64,000 bases of DNA, taken from positions 1 to 64,000 of the forward strand of contig CAYOKT010000002.1 in NCBI GenBank assembly GCA_964404605.1, in the 5' to 3' direction. Below are positions 42,813 through 51,181 of the stretch, piece by piece. Source of the DNA: CAYOKT01 sp964404605. Its GTDB lineage: Bacteria > Electryoneota > Electryoneia > Electryoneales > Electryoneaceae. The stretch's first letter is position 1, and each line of letters opens with the position of its first letter. The position numbers were made by a program, and so were the translations under genes. The notes under the pieces were generated by a model. That model was not told the DNA's origin. It searched no databases and was given only the letters and a program-made list of their open reading frames with translations.

Positions 42813-42834
42813 ACCCCTGCCCAACACGAGGCAA
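42806..42834 (-). promoter_or_regulatory. Possible promoter for the yggS-divIVA-ileS train
   Basis: Minus strand TTGCCT (42829-42834), 17-bp spacer, TATATT (42806-42811). Transcription would start just inside the inverted-repeat element and give a leader of about 280 nt before the YggS-type ATG at 42516. The -35 is only a partial match. Confidence 0.4.
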
Positions 42835-42839
42835 GAAAC

Positions 42840-43046
42840 ATGCGGCGTCCGCGCCCCTGCTCCCGTGCGCATGAAGATGGATTCCGGCCGCCCCCGGGTC
42901 GGCCGTGGCTCTCCGTTTCACCCTGCCTTAAGGCGGGCGCCCACACGTTCCAGTGGGATGACACCGGCAATGCTTCTGGAGTGTATATCGTTCGGATCAG
43001 CGGTTCGGGCCGGATGCGATCATGGCGGGTGACCCTGCTGAAATGA
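42840..43046 (+). pseudogene. Relic of a FlgD-like/T9SS-type C-terminal tail domain
   Basis: The last 40 residues of this short frame, from 42930 (KAGAHTFQWDDTGNASGVYI, ending in WRVTLLK), match the closing strands of FlgD-type Ig tails: a G-x-H-x-x-x-W-D turn, SGVY-hydrophobic-R-hydrophobic, and a basic-aliphatic-Leu-Leu ending. Such tails end large exported proteins in FCB bacteria. The preceding 30 codons are Arg/Pro-rich and unlike any domain, and no long gene leads into it, so this looks like the stub of a deleted gene. Alternatively it is a chance frame, which I think less likely. Confidence 0.5.
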
Positions 43047-43113
43047 GCGGCGGCGGGGGCCGGCCCTCCGCCTTTTCACGCCGGGCGACCGGACCAACCT
43101 CTCCCGTCCGGCG

Positions 43114-43884
43114 TCAACCCGACCCCGGCAGGTAGCGTTTCACCCACAATTCAATCACCCCGGCTACCAGGCGGGCATCCTTCCCGTCGCTCAGCAGGTG
43201 GTCGGCGCCGGGCAGGCTGATGAACGATTTCGGATGGGACGCCGCCTGGAACAGCTCCTCGCCGCTGCCCGCCCTCACGAGCCGGTCGACGGGCGACTGG
43301 AACACCAGCAGCGGCTTTCCGAGTGTCCGCAGGACCGCTTTCAGACTCGTCTCATCCAGGTCCACGAAAAAGTTCTTCTTCAGCCGATAGGCTCGCCCGG
43401 CGACGTGCAACTCCCCTTCCCCTTCCAGCATCGCCCGCGCGCGGGCGCGCAACAACGCTTCGCCGATCCGCCCCGGGTTAATGGGGGTGGCGATGGACGC
43501 CACGAGGCGGATGGAGTCCAGCCGCTTCGCGGCGAGGAGGGCGGCCGCACCGCCCATGGAGTGGCCGATGAGGATCGAGGGGGGGTCGTATTCATCGGTG
43601 AGGAACTCCGCGGCGCTGACGATGTCGGAGACGTTCCCGGTCAGGGTGGTTTCGGCGAATTCGCCCCCGCTCTCGCCGAGGCCGGTGAAGTCGAAGCGGA
43701 GGGTCGCGATCCCCCTGCGGGCCAGCTCACGGCTGACGAACACCGGAGCCTTGTACTCCTTGGTGCAGGTGAAACAGTGGGAGAAGATCGCCCAGGCGAA
43801 GGGCCGGTCATCCTCGGGCAGTGTGAGGATGCCGGACAATGCCTGGCCGTCCAGGTTGGGAAACGTGACCTTCTTCAGCGTCAT
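43114..43884 (-). CDS. Alpha/beta hydrolase (OsmC-associated/dienelactone hydrolase-like esterase)
   Basis: A 256-aa serine hydrolase. HCFTCTKEYKAPVFVSREL near the oxyanion region, RFDFTGLGESGGEF, nucleophile elbow LIGHSMGGAAALLA, then QSPVDRLV (acid) and PGADHLLSD (His). The N-terminal HCFTC pattern is typical of alpha/beta hydrolases fused or linked to OsmC proteins, though no OsmC domain is present here. ATG at 43884; an in-frame upstream codon at 43929 would add an Arg-rich segment without support. Substrate unknown. Confidence 0.85.
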   Translation of the reverse strand: MTLKKVTFPNLDGQALSGILTLPEDDRPFAWAIFSHCFTCTKEYKAPVFVSRELARRGIATLRFDFTGLGESGGEFAETTLTGNVSDIVSAAEFLTDEYDPPSILIGHSMGGAAALLAAKRLDSIRLVASIATPINPGRIGEALLRARARAMLEGEGELHVAGRAYRLKKNFFVDLDETSLKAVLRTLGKPLLVFQSPVDRLVRAGSGEELFQAASHPKSFISLPGADHLLSDGKDARLVAGVIELWVKRYLPGSG

Positions 43885-43920
43885 GGCATGCGCTTCTATT
43901 AACCGGCATCGCAGGGGTCC

Positions 43921-44146
43921 GGCACCCATTCGGTGCCAGAGGCTGCGCCGCGGCGAATGTCAGGCTCCTACGGAAACCCTTATGAAACCCGGGACTGCCT
44001 GCCTGCGCCTGCGGCTACGGCCGGCGAGAAATCCCGGGCCACCCCTACCGCTCCCTGCCACTCCCGCTTGCATTGTAGGGGCACGGCGCGCCGTGCCCCT
44101 ACTACACTCGAGATGCAGTCCCGGCTTCTCCCGAAGTGTCGGGACT
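43921..44146. repeat. Cluster of GC-rich palindromes (REP-like)
   Basis: Four dyads in 226 bp: GGCACC/GGTGCC (43921-43937); CCCGGGA/TCCCGGG (43988-43994 with 44032-44038); a 28-bp perfect palindrome with half-site GTAGGGGCACGGCG (44075-44102); and AGTCCCG/CGGGACT with an inner CTTC/GAAG (44117-44146). No coding gene is seen in 43885-44240. The dense, unrelated palindromes look like accumulated repetitive extragenic elements. Confidence 0.65.
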
Positions 44147-44240
44147 TGTCACACCGAAGCGGCTCAAAGGCTGCTACGCCGTGAAATAACACTCCCCGTC
44201 TGCCGGTGGATAGAATAGTGCGCGCATAACTCCGCGCGCA

Positions 44241-44335
44241 TGGCGGGAGTGTCTGGGAATCGAACCCAGCCGGGACGGTCAGGTCCCACAACGGCTTTGA
44301 AGGCCGCGGCGTCCACCAGGCACACATCCACTCCC
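44241..44335 (-). tRNA. selC: tRNA-Sec (anticodon UCA)
   Basis: A 95-nt tRNA on the minus strand. Acceptor GGGAGTG pairs with CACTCCC, followed by G and an encoded CCA. The anticodon loop is CTTCAAA (UCA) in a 5-bp stem; the long variable arm has a GGGAC/GTCCC stem; the T arm is CTGGG-TTCGATT-CCCAG. Length equal to E. coli selC, the 8+5 acceptor/T layout (position-8 pair is G-A) and the large variable arm distinguish it from an opal suppressor. It lies 12 nt after a zinc-ribbon gene. No selA, selB or selD is in the window. Confidence 0.93.
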
Positions 44336-44347
44336 GGAACGGAACCC

Positions 44348-44827
44348 TCAGGGTTCCGGCGAACCCTCCTCCTGCCCGAACAGGGTGTCGAGCAGCCCCT
44401 CCACGGCCTTGTCCAGCGCGTCATAGGGCCGTTCGGAGTCCTCGATCCGGCTGTATCCCAGCCCGACGATCGGGTGCGAGTCGCCGCCTGACGAAAAACG
44501 ATTCCCCGCGGCCGATTCCTGGTTTTCACGCACCTCCTGCAGGCAGGTCTTGCAATAGACCGGGCGGCCATGGACCGGCTTGAAGGGGACGGTGGTCTGC
44601 GCTCCGCAACGGTCGCAGGTGACCTCGTAGAACTCTTTCCACTCCCGGCTCCTGTTGGTACCGTTTCGTTTCCTCGCCTTGCGGCAGGCCGGACAATAGC
44701 GCGGGGTCACAAACCCCATCTCGGCGAAGAAACGCTGCTCATGTTCGCTGAATAGGAATTCCCCCCCGCACGACTGGCAGGTGATCATCCGGTCACCGCC
44801 GCTCTGCAGCTCCTCTCCTTCAGCCAT
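44348..44827 (-). CDS. Zinc-ribbon protein with two CxxC pairs of domains
   Basis: A 159-aa protein. First zinc ribbon: ITCQSCGGEFLFSEHEQRFF ... YCPACRKARK. Second: VTCDRCGAQTTVPFKPVHGR ... YCKTCLQEV, the CxxC-x17-20-CxxC type. A polar C-terminal tail follows. These small proteins are widespread in FCB and related phyla; function is not established, with nucleic-acid binding possible. The ATG at 44827 overlaps the mpl stop by 8 nt. A 7-bp hairpin (44341-44357, GGAACCC/GGGTTCC) spans the stop codon, just before tRNA-Sec. Confidence 0.85.
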   Translation of the reverse strand: MAEGEELQSGGDRMITCQSCGGEFLFSEHEQRFFAEMGFVTPRYCPACRKARKRNGTNRSREWKEFYEVTCDRCGAQTTVPFKPVHGRPVYCKTCLQEVRENQESAAGNRFSSGGDSHPIVGLGYSRIEDSERPYDALDKAVEGLLDTLFGQEEGSPEP

Positions 44828-46250
44828 CGTTCCTCTCCAGGGCTTCACGAAACTTGCGATACATGTCGCCGAAAGAGCCGTTGGACAAGATAAGAACGAT
44901 ATCCCCCTCCCGCGCTTCACCGAGGACTCCCGCGACGATGGCATCCACCTCGTCCTCGACGTGCGCAGGAACACCCTTCCTCTCAAGGGTTGCGGCGACC
45001 TGTTCCCGCTGGAGGCGCTCGCTGGCGGGAATGCGTTCCGCGCGGTGGATGGGACCGATCCAGACCTCGTCCGCGCCGCCCAGCGCCCCGGCGAGTTCCT
45101 CCTGGAAGACCTTGCGGACCATCGTGTTCGAGCGCGGTTCGAGCAGCACTCGAAGCCGCCCGTTCCAGCGCCGCCTCGCCGCCGCGATGGTCTCGCGGAC
45201 GGCTGTCGGGTGGTGAGCGAAGTCATCGATGAAGGTCAGCCCCCGCGCCCGGAGGAAGACCTCCATCCGCCGCCGCACGCCGCGGTACTCCGGCAGCGCC
45301 CGCCGGAGGGAGTCCGGCTCCGCGCCGAGGTGAGCCGCGACCACAACCGCCGCCAACGTGTTCCGCAGGTTATGTTCCCCGGCGAGGGGCACCGCGAGCC
45401 CGGCCCAGCGCCTGCCGTGACGATAGACGACGAACTCCTGGCGCTCCCCGGATTCGCCCGTCGCCTCCCCGCGCCAGTCCGCGCCCTCCCCCAGCCCGTA
45501 GGTGACCACTTCGCAGAAGGCGTGCCCGGCGAGGGCGGCCGCGCCGGGGTCATCGGCGCAGAGAACCAACCGGCCGTCAGCCGGGATCTGCCGCAGCATG
45601 AGGCGGAAGGCGCGCTCGATCTCGCCCACGTCCCGGTAGATGTCCGCGTGGTCGAACTCGAGCGAGGTCACCACCGCGATCTCCGGCAGGTAGTGGAAGA
45701 ACTTCGCCCGCTTGTCGAAAAAGGCGGTGTCGTACTCGTCCCCCTCGATGACGAAGGGCTCCCCTTCGCCGCCGAGGCGGGAGGAGTGGGGGAAGTCCAG
45801 CGGCCGCCCGCCGATGAGGAACCCCCCGCCGAGGCCGCAACGGTCCAGCAGAAAGGCAAGCAGCGAAGTGGTCGTCGTCTTCCCGTGGGTGCCGCAGACG
45901 GCAACCGGGCGACGGCGGCGGAGAACCACCTCTTTCAGCCACTCCGGCAGGCTGATATACGTCAGGCGGCGGGAAAGCATCGCCTCGACTTCCGGGTTGC
46001 CGCGGCTGAGGGCGTTGCCGACCACCACCAGGTCCGGGTTCCAGTCCAGGTTCGCGGGGTCGTAGCCCTCGGCGACCGGCACGCTGAGCTCGCGCACCAT
46101 CTCCGACGTCGGCGGGTAGAGAGGGTTGTCGCTGCCGCGCACCTCCCAGCCGGCATCGAGGGCGAGCCGCGCCCCGGCGACCATCGCCGTGCCGCCGATG
46201 CCGATGAAGTGGACGCGGGGAGCACGGTCGGGTGGAACTGGGAAAATCAC
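44820..46250 (-). CDS. mpl: UDP-N-acetylmuramate:L-alanyl-gamma-D-glutamyl-meso-DAP ligase
   Basis: Murein recycling ligase of the Mur family, 476 aa, cytosolic. HFIGIGGTAMVAGARLALDA (Rossmann loop), VCGTHGKTTTTSLLAFLLDR (P-loop, residues about 118-127), and EGDEYDTAFFDKRAKFFHYL, the block that separates Mpl from MurC. SLEFDHADIYRD and LVVNHPTA-type positions (FAHHPTAVRETI) follow. GTG start at 46250 with GGAGGGCGA. It implies that tripeptide from turnover is re-used and that the peptidoglycan contains meso-DAP. Confidence 0.95.
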   Translation of the reverse strand: MIFPVPPDRAPRVHFIGIGGTAMVAGARLALDAGWEVRGSDNPLYPPTSEMVRELSVPVAEGYDPANLDWNPDLVVVGNALSRGNPEVEAMLSRRLTYISLPEWLKEVVLRRRRPVAVCGTHGKTTTTSLLAFLLDRCGLGGGFLIGGRPLDFPHSSRLGGEGEPFVIEGDEYDTAFFDKRAKFFHYLPEIAVVTSLEFDHADIYRDVGEIERAFRLMLRQIPADGRLVLCADDPGAAALAGHAFCEVVTYGLGEGADWRGEATGESGERQEFVVYRHGRRWAGLAVPLAGEHNLRNTLAAVVVAAHLGAEPDSLRRALPEYRGVRRRMEVFLRARGLTFIDDFAHHPTAVRETIAAARRRWNGRLRVLLEPRSNTMVRKVFQEELAGALGGADEVWIGPIHRAERIPASERLQREQVAATLERKGVPAHVEDEVDAIVAGVLGEAREGDIVLILSNGSFGDMYRKFREALERNDG

Positions 46251-46264
46251 TCGCCCTCCGGTTG

Positions 46265-49200
46265 TCAGGGGGTTCGCAGGTCCGGTGCCAGGGTCACGGT
46301 GAAGGTGATTCTACGCAGGTAATCCGCCGCCGTCCAACGGGCGGGAGCGCTTCCTTCTCCCCCGCCCGAGCCGTCCTCGACCCGATACCAGGGCGCCAGA
46401 CGGAGGGAGAAGCCCGCGCCGTACAGCTCCTCGAGGCGCAGTTCGCCCCCGGCCTCGAGTAATCTGCCGGTCGTGGAACCTCCGGCCCCTTCGGGGTGGA
46501 ACACCGCCCCGCCGTGGTAGAGGCCGATTCGCACCTTCTCGAGGAGGCGGTTCGCCGGCAGGAAACCGGAGCGGAGAAAGCCCGCCGGCAACGGCCGCAG
46601 CAACGCTATGCGCCACGCCGCGAACCGATCCGCCGCTCCGGCGTTGGGGACGGTCAGGGTCGCGGGACCGCCGGGCAGCGGTGAGGCCGGGCTCCGACCC
46701 GCACCCGTCCAGCTCCCCCCGAAGAGGGGCTCGCCGCGCAGCTCATGCGGCCAGTTCCCCGCCGGGGTGGGCCGGAACTGAGCCGGTGTCTCCGGGTTCA
46801 TGTATGTTGCGCGCCCCTCGAGCACGAGGCGAAGGGAGCGGTACAGGCGCCTGCCGGTGATCCCGGTCCACTGGGCGGCGAAGAACCCCTCGCTCCCCCC
46901 TCCCTGCACCAGTTGCACCTCCTGGGTCCAGGGGAGACGCGCATTGGCGTCCTGCAGGCGGAAGCCCGCCCGGACATAGGCGGCGCTTCCGCCCGCGGGG
47001 ACGGTGACCGGACCCGCCGTGCCCCCCGGGTCGCCGGTACGTTCCCAGGTGCCGACGCGGAGGGCCGCCCGCAGGTTCCGCAGCCTGGGCCACCAGGTCC
47101 GCCATGCCCTCTGCAGGCCCGCCTCCGCCCAACGGTCGCCGTGCATCCGTCCGAGGGAGAGCACGCCCTCGACCGGCCGCACCCCTCGCCCCAGGGGGTG
47201 GGCGAAACCGAAACGGAATCGTGGCCCTTCCTGCCCGCCGCGAGTGGGGGTGAGCAGGTCCAGCCGGAAACGCTCCTCCCGGTCCAGGAACGACCCGCGC
47301 AGCCTCAGGCCGGGCTGTACTCCATCGCGGACATCGTACCCGGCCGCCGGGGCGAGGGAGACCCGGTACCGGTCCACGGGTGGCGGGCGAAGCGGAGTCA
47401 GGCCGTCATCGAACACCACCTCGGGCCACCCTCGCGGCAGAGTGTTGTCCAGCGGGTTCCGGTCCCAGTACCTCCCCTCCGGGTCCAGCAGGACCCCCTC
47501 CGGGCGGCAGGCGCAACGCACCGTGAAGCTCCCCTCCCACCTCCTGCCGGGCCTGTGCGGCTGATCCCAGCTTCCCCACCGCCGGAAGCCGGGCAGCGCG
47601 GGATCGGTGGGCAGAAACGGGATCTCGCCGAACAGCGTGTCCCCGGACTCGCACACGACCGCCAGCCGCAGCGGCAGCCTCACCTCGCCGCGCCGCTCGA
47701 GCCCGAGTGTGACCCGCCACGCCCCGTCCCCCGCCGGAGCGACGTCGAAACGCCGCACTCCATAGTCGATGTCGCCGCTCTGCCGCCAGAACTGCTCGAA
47801 GAACCACCCGAGGGGACGCCCCGCGGCCTCCTCGAAGGAAGCCTGCACATCGCGTTCGTCCACGTGGGTCAGCGCATGACGGCGGTAATAGACCCGGAAC
47901 CCCCGCCAGAACGCCTCCTCGCCGATCACACTCCGCAGGGCGTTGAGCAGCGCCGGGGTCTTGTAATAGGTCGAGACGCGGTAGAGGGGGTAGTCCTCGG
48001 CGATATCCGCCCCGCGCAGCATGGGCAGGTCCTCGCCCGAAAGCACCGCCTCCAGGTAGGGACGGCGGCCCCGGATGACGCTGTCGCTCAGCCACACGGT
48101 GCGGGTGAACAGCCCGCGCCGGAGCACGCGCTCCCGGTTTTCCCCCCTGCCCCACCAGCGCTTCACCAGCTCCTGCTCGATGAAGGTGGTGAAGCCCTCG
48201 TCCAGCGCCCCGGCATCGACCGAGTTGGAGTGGAGGATCATCGGGGTATAGTTGTGCGTCACCTCGTGGATCATCACGTGGGTGTACGTCGGCTCCGACC
48301 CGCTCATCATCGTGAGCATCGGGTATTCCATCCCGCTCCAGGAATCGGTGGCGACCACCCTCGGCCAGGGATAAGGCCCGTAGATCGATTCGAGCTGCCG
48401 GATGGTCCACCCGGCCAGCTCCGCGGCGTTTCCCCAAGCCTTTTGCCGCCCGCGGCGGACGAACGCCCACGCCTCGTAGTTCCCGTAATCCTGCCGGTCG
48501 ATGAGGAAACGGGGATCGGCGGCGAAGGCCACATCGGGCACGTTTTCGGCGCGATACACCCACCTCACCGGGCGCTCGCCTTCCTCCCCCGACGGGATCG
48601 GGTCGGGATTCGGATTGTCCAGGGCCAGTCCGCGCAGCCGTTCCGGCGGGAGCACCTCGTCCTGGTTGACCAGCAGGCCGGTCGAGGCGACGATGAAGCG
48701 CGCGGGAACGGTGTAGCGCACTTCGAAGGTGCCGAACTCGCCGTAGGCCTCCGCCGTGCCGAAGTAGCGATTCACCGTCCAGCCGTAACGCGGGGTGTAC
48801 GGACAGATGGAGGGATACCAGTACGCTCCCCGGTACTGGCCGTCGATGCAGGCGATGCGGGACCGCGCCGCGCCTGTCGGGAAACGGGTGGTGAAGGCGA
48901 GGGTGAAGCGGGTGCTGTCTCCCGGGGCGAGGGGCGGGGAGAGCAACGCCCGCCCGATGCTCCCCTCCTGGATAAAACGCACCTCGCGGTCCACTCCCCG
49001 GGCCGAATCCACGCGAAGGTCGCCCCACTGCTCCTCCGGGACACTCTCGTAGCGGTCACGGCGGCCCCGCTGCCAGGAACGCGAGACCACGCTGCCCTTC
49101 CGCAGGGCGGCCGGGGGAAGGCGGAACCAGAGCGCGGAAAGGGTGTCGGGCGAATTGTTGTGGTAGGTGATTGTCGCGGTGCCGGCGAGGCTGCGGAGGC

Positions 49201-49360
49201 TGTCCAGGAGGGTGACATCGATGAGATAATCCACACGCTGCTGCCAGCGTTCAGCCGCGACCGGGCGGGTGATTGTCAGGGTCAGGCAGAGAACGAGGAG
49301 GAGTGCCGGCAAGGGTTTTCGCAGGATACAGTCAACGTTCAACGGAGATCGATTCATCAT
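46265..49360 (-). CDS. M1-family metallopeptidase with probable C-terminal outer-membrane barrel
   Basis: A 1031-aa exported protein. Signal peptide (LPALLLVLCLTLTITRPVAA), N-terminal beta domain, GMEYP (343-347, the substrate-binding GAMEN position), zinc site HEVTH (365-369) with the third ligand Glu388 exactly 18 residues on, and ALDEGFTTFIEQEL. Catalytic and helical domains end near residue 560. After about 670 the sequence is a run of alternating amphipathic strands with short turns (YRVSLAPAAGYDV, RFRFGFAHPLG, LRLVLEGRATYM, VRIGLYHGGAVF, ITFTVTLAPDL), like an outer-membrane barrel. The start overlaps the methylase stop (ATGA). Confidence 0.85.
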   Translation of the reverse strand: MMNRSPLNVDCILRKPLPALLLVLCLTLTITRPVAAERWQQRVDYLIDVTLLDSLRSLAGTATITYHNNSPDTLSALWFRLPPAALRKGSVVSRSWQRGRRDRYESVPEEQWGDLRVDSARGVDREVRFIQEGSIGRALLSPPLAPGDSTRFTLAFTTRFPTGAARSRIACIDGQYRGAYWYPSICPYTPRYGWTVNRYFGTAEAYGEFGTFEVRYTVPARFIVASTGLLVNQDEVLPPERLRGLALDNPNPDPIPSGEEGERPVRWVYRAENVPDVAFAADPRFLIDRQDYGNYEAWAFVRRGRQKAWGNAAELAGWTIRQLESIYGPYPWPRVVATDSWSGMEYPMLTMMSGSEPTYTHVMIHEVTHNYTPMILHSNSVDAGALDEGFTTFIEQELVKRWWGRGENRERVLRRGLFTRTVWLSDSVIRGRRPYLEAVLSGEDLPMLRGADIAEDYPLYRVSTYYKTPALLNALRSVIGEEAFWRGFRVYYRRHALTHVDERDVQASFEEAAGRPLGWFFEQFWRQSGDIDYGVRRFDVAPAGDGAWRVTLGLERRGEVRLPLRLAVVCESGDTLFGEIPFLPTDPALPGFRRWGSWDQPHRPGRRWEGSFTVRCACRPEGVLLDPEGRYWDRNPLDNTLPRGWPEVVFDDGLTPLRPPPVDRYRVSLAPAAGYDVRDGVQPGLRLRGSFLDREERFRLDLLTPTRGGQEGPRFRFGFAHPLGRGVRPVEGVLSLGRMHGDRWAEAGLQRAWRTWWPRLRNLRAALRVGTWERTGDPGGTAGPVTVPAGGSAAYVRAGFRLQDANARLPWTQEVQLVQGGGSEGFFAAQWTGITGRRLYRSLRLVLEGRATYMNPETPAQFRPTPAGNWPHELRGEPLFGGSWTGAGRSPASPLPGGPATLTVPNAGAADRFAAWRIALLRPLPAGFLRSGFLPANRLLEKVRIGLYHGGAVFHPEGAGGSTTGRLLEAGGELRLEELYGAGFSLRLAPWYRVEDGSGGGEGSAPARWTAADYLRRITFTVTLAPDLRTP

Positions 49361-50253
49361 GCCTGGCGATAGTGTTCCGAGAACATGTCTCCCTGCCGCA
49401 ATTCACTGGACCGCTTAACGGTTGTCAGGTAATACTGGTCGGAGAGCTCGATCATGCAATAGGCGCGCTCCATCTCGATGGCGGCGTGCATCGTCGAGCC
49501 GGAGCCGGAGAAGGGATCGAGAACAAGCTCGCCCGGCCGGGTGCTCTTTCCGATCAGGTATTTCAGCAGCGAAACCGGCTTTTCGGTGGAATGGGTCAGC
49601 TTCCGGCTGGGTAGACGGGAGTGGCCGAGGATCACGTTCGAGTCGCGCTTGCCGAACAGCTCCCGCCGCCCCTTGTGAGCGTAGATGATCCACTCATCCT
49701 GGGGGGCGTAATCGCCCTTCAGGTCCCCGCTGCCATGATTGTTCTTCACCCAGATCAGGGTGCGCTTCAGCTTGAAGCCGGCCCGCTTGAAGGCCTCGAT
49801 GAAGACCGGGTAGGTGTCGTGCCGGCAGAAGCAGTACAGGTGGCGGTTCCGCTTCAGCACGCGGTATGCCTCGACGGCGAAGCGGTCGATCCAATCACCC
49901 TGGTGGTCGTTGGCGAGGTGCTTGAATTTCTCCTGCTTCACCCGGCGGTTGGAGCGGTAGTTGATCGCGTAAGGGGGGTCGGTGAGGATCAGGTCCACGG
50001 TACCCTCGGGCATCCTCCGGAGGGTATCCATGTTGTTGCCGTAATGGATGGTGTTGTGCCACGGGCCGGTGTACCGTGTTGCCGGATGCCACTTCCGCAG
50101 TTCGAGTTCCGGGACGAGTTCCGGCGGGACCTCGGCCTCGGCGCCGCCCTGCCCCGACTCGACACGGGCACGCTTTCCGTTCCCGTTCTCCGGTTCCGGC
50201 TCGAAACCGGGCAGGAAAGGCTCCTCGATCTCTCTAGTCGTCTTTCTGCGCAT
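49357..50253 (-). CDS. Orphan DNA methyltransferase (N4-cytosine/N6-adenine, beta class)
   Basis: A 298-aa DNA methylase. Motif IV DLILTDPPYAINYRSNRRVK (DPPY) comes before motif I VLDPFSGSGSTMHAAI and motif X-like positions, the beta order. LTHSTEKPVSLLKYLI is the conserved block before motif I. The N-terminus (1-55) is Glu/Pro-rich and variable. No restriction endonuclease or specificity subunit is nearby, so it is a solitary methylase embedded among metabolic genes, with a 20-bp overlap with the kinase gene. Recognition site unknown. Confidence 0.88.
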   Translation of the reverse strand: MRRKTTREIEEPFLPGFEPEPENGNGKRARVESGQGGAEAEVPPELVPELELRKWHPATRYTGPWHNTIHYGNNMDTLRRMPEGTVDLILTDPPYAINYRSNRRVKQEKFKHLANDHQGDWIDRFAVEAYRVLKRNRHLYCFCRHDTYPVFIEAFKRAGFKLKRTLIWVKNNHGSGDLKGDYAPQDEWIIYAHKGRRELFGKRDSNVILGHSRLPSRKLTHSTEKPVSLLKYLIGKSTRPGELVLDPFSGSGSTMHAAIEMERAYCMIELSDQYYLTTVKRSSELRQGDMFSEHYRQA

Positions 50254-51181
50254 CCGGGCTGCCGTTCTCTACTGTTTCCCCGTGCCTGCGGAGCAGGTCC
50301 GCAACCTCTTCGGCGCCGGCCAGCTTCCCCCGGCCGCCGAGCGCCCTCACCGCGAGCGAGGCGGCCGCGGAGGCCCAGCGCACCGTGGCTTCGTGCGGCC
50401 AACCGTTCAGGAGACCGTGCAGCAGGCCGGCATGAAAGATGTCCCCCGCGCCGGTGGTGTCCACGACCTCCGCCGGGTAGGCGGGCATCCAGAGGACCTC
50501 GTCCCCCCAGGCCGCCACGCATCCGCCCGCGCCGTTCGTGACGACAGCAAATTCCGCGCCACGGCCGCGCAGATCGCGGGCGACATCGAACAGATCCCGC
50601 GAACCGTAGTAGGTGCGTGCGAATGCGACCGGCACCGCGATCACGTCCGCGACGGCGAGCTGCTCATCCGTGCGGGGGCGAATGTTGCCTGCATCGAGAA
50701 CAACCAGCCCCCCCGCGGCTCGCACGGCCCGGGCCGCCGCCAGCGCGGCGTCCGCCTCCCAGCCGTCGATCAGCAGCGCGCGGCACCGTTCCAGTTCGGC
50801 CAAAGGTAGGTCGGCGGGAGAGAGCGGCGCAATGTCCCGGTCCAGCACCACCGTTCGCCGCCCGCTTCCCTGTTCCACCCACAAGTATGCGCGCGGGGTC
50901 CGACGCCCGGGGAGGCGGCGGACATCGGCGACATCCACCCCGAGGGAAGCGTTATCCTCGACGACACGCTCTCCCTCCGCGTCGTCCCCGATATGGGCGA
51001 CCAGTTTCGTCCGCCGGCCCCAGACGGCGAGCTGGGCGAGGGCGTTCGGGACCGGGCTTCCCGCACCCTCGAAACGGTCCACCGCCTCGGTCTTTTCATC
51101 CGCCTCGGGGTACTTCGGGAGGAGGACGGCGCGGTCATACACCGCCCGTCCCACACCGATGACATCCCACCGCCGCTTCAT
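50234..51181 (-). CDS. PfkB-family carbohydrate/nucleoside kinase
   Basis: Ribokinase-fold kinase, 315 aa. N-terminal DVIGVGRAVYDRAVLLP, GAGSPVPNALAQLAVWG (substrate lid position), and C-terminal EVVDTTGAGDIFHAGLLHGL, with the anion-hole GAGD and catalytic Asp. Sugar or nucleoside specificity is unclear; DVIGVGRAVYD and RTPRAYLW are not diagnostic. It is followed by the methylase (20-bp overlap) and preceded by the SPOR gene (ATGA). Confidence 0.88.
   Translation of the reverse strand: MKRRWDVIGVGRAVYDRAVLLPKYPEADEKTEAVDRFEGAGSPVPNALAQLAVWGRRTKLVAHIGDDAEGERVVEDNASLGVDVADVRRLPGRRTPRAYLWVEQGSGRRTVVLDRDIAPLSPADLPLAELERCRALLIDGWEADAALAAARAVRAAGGLVVLDAGNIRPRTDEQLAVADVIAVPVAFARTYYGSRDLFDVARDLRGRGAEFAVVTNGAGGCVAAWGDEVLWMPAYPAEVVDTTGAGDIFHAGLLHGLLNGWPHEATVRWASAAASLAVRALGGRGKLAGAEEVADLLRRHGETVENGSPDAQKDD

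Noticed and set aside
44241..44335. UGA suppressor (tRNA-Trp or Ser type) instead of tRNA-Sec
   Set aside because: The 95-nt length, long acceptor/T arrangement and large variable arm with UCA anticodon fit selC much better.
46745..49372. 875-codon plus-strand frame opposite the M1 peptidase
   Set aside because: Shadow of the peptidase gene, whose zinc motif and signal peptide are unambiguous.
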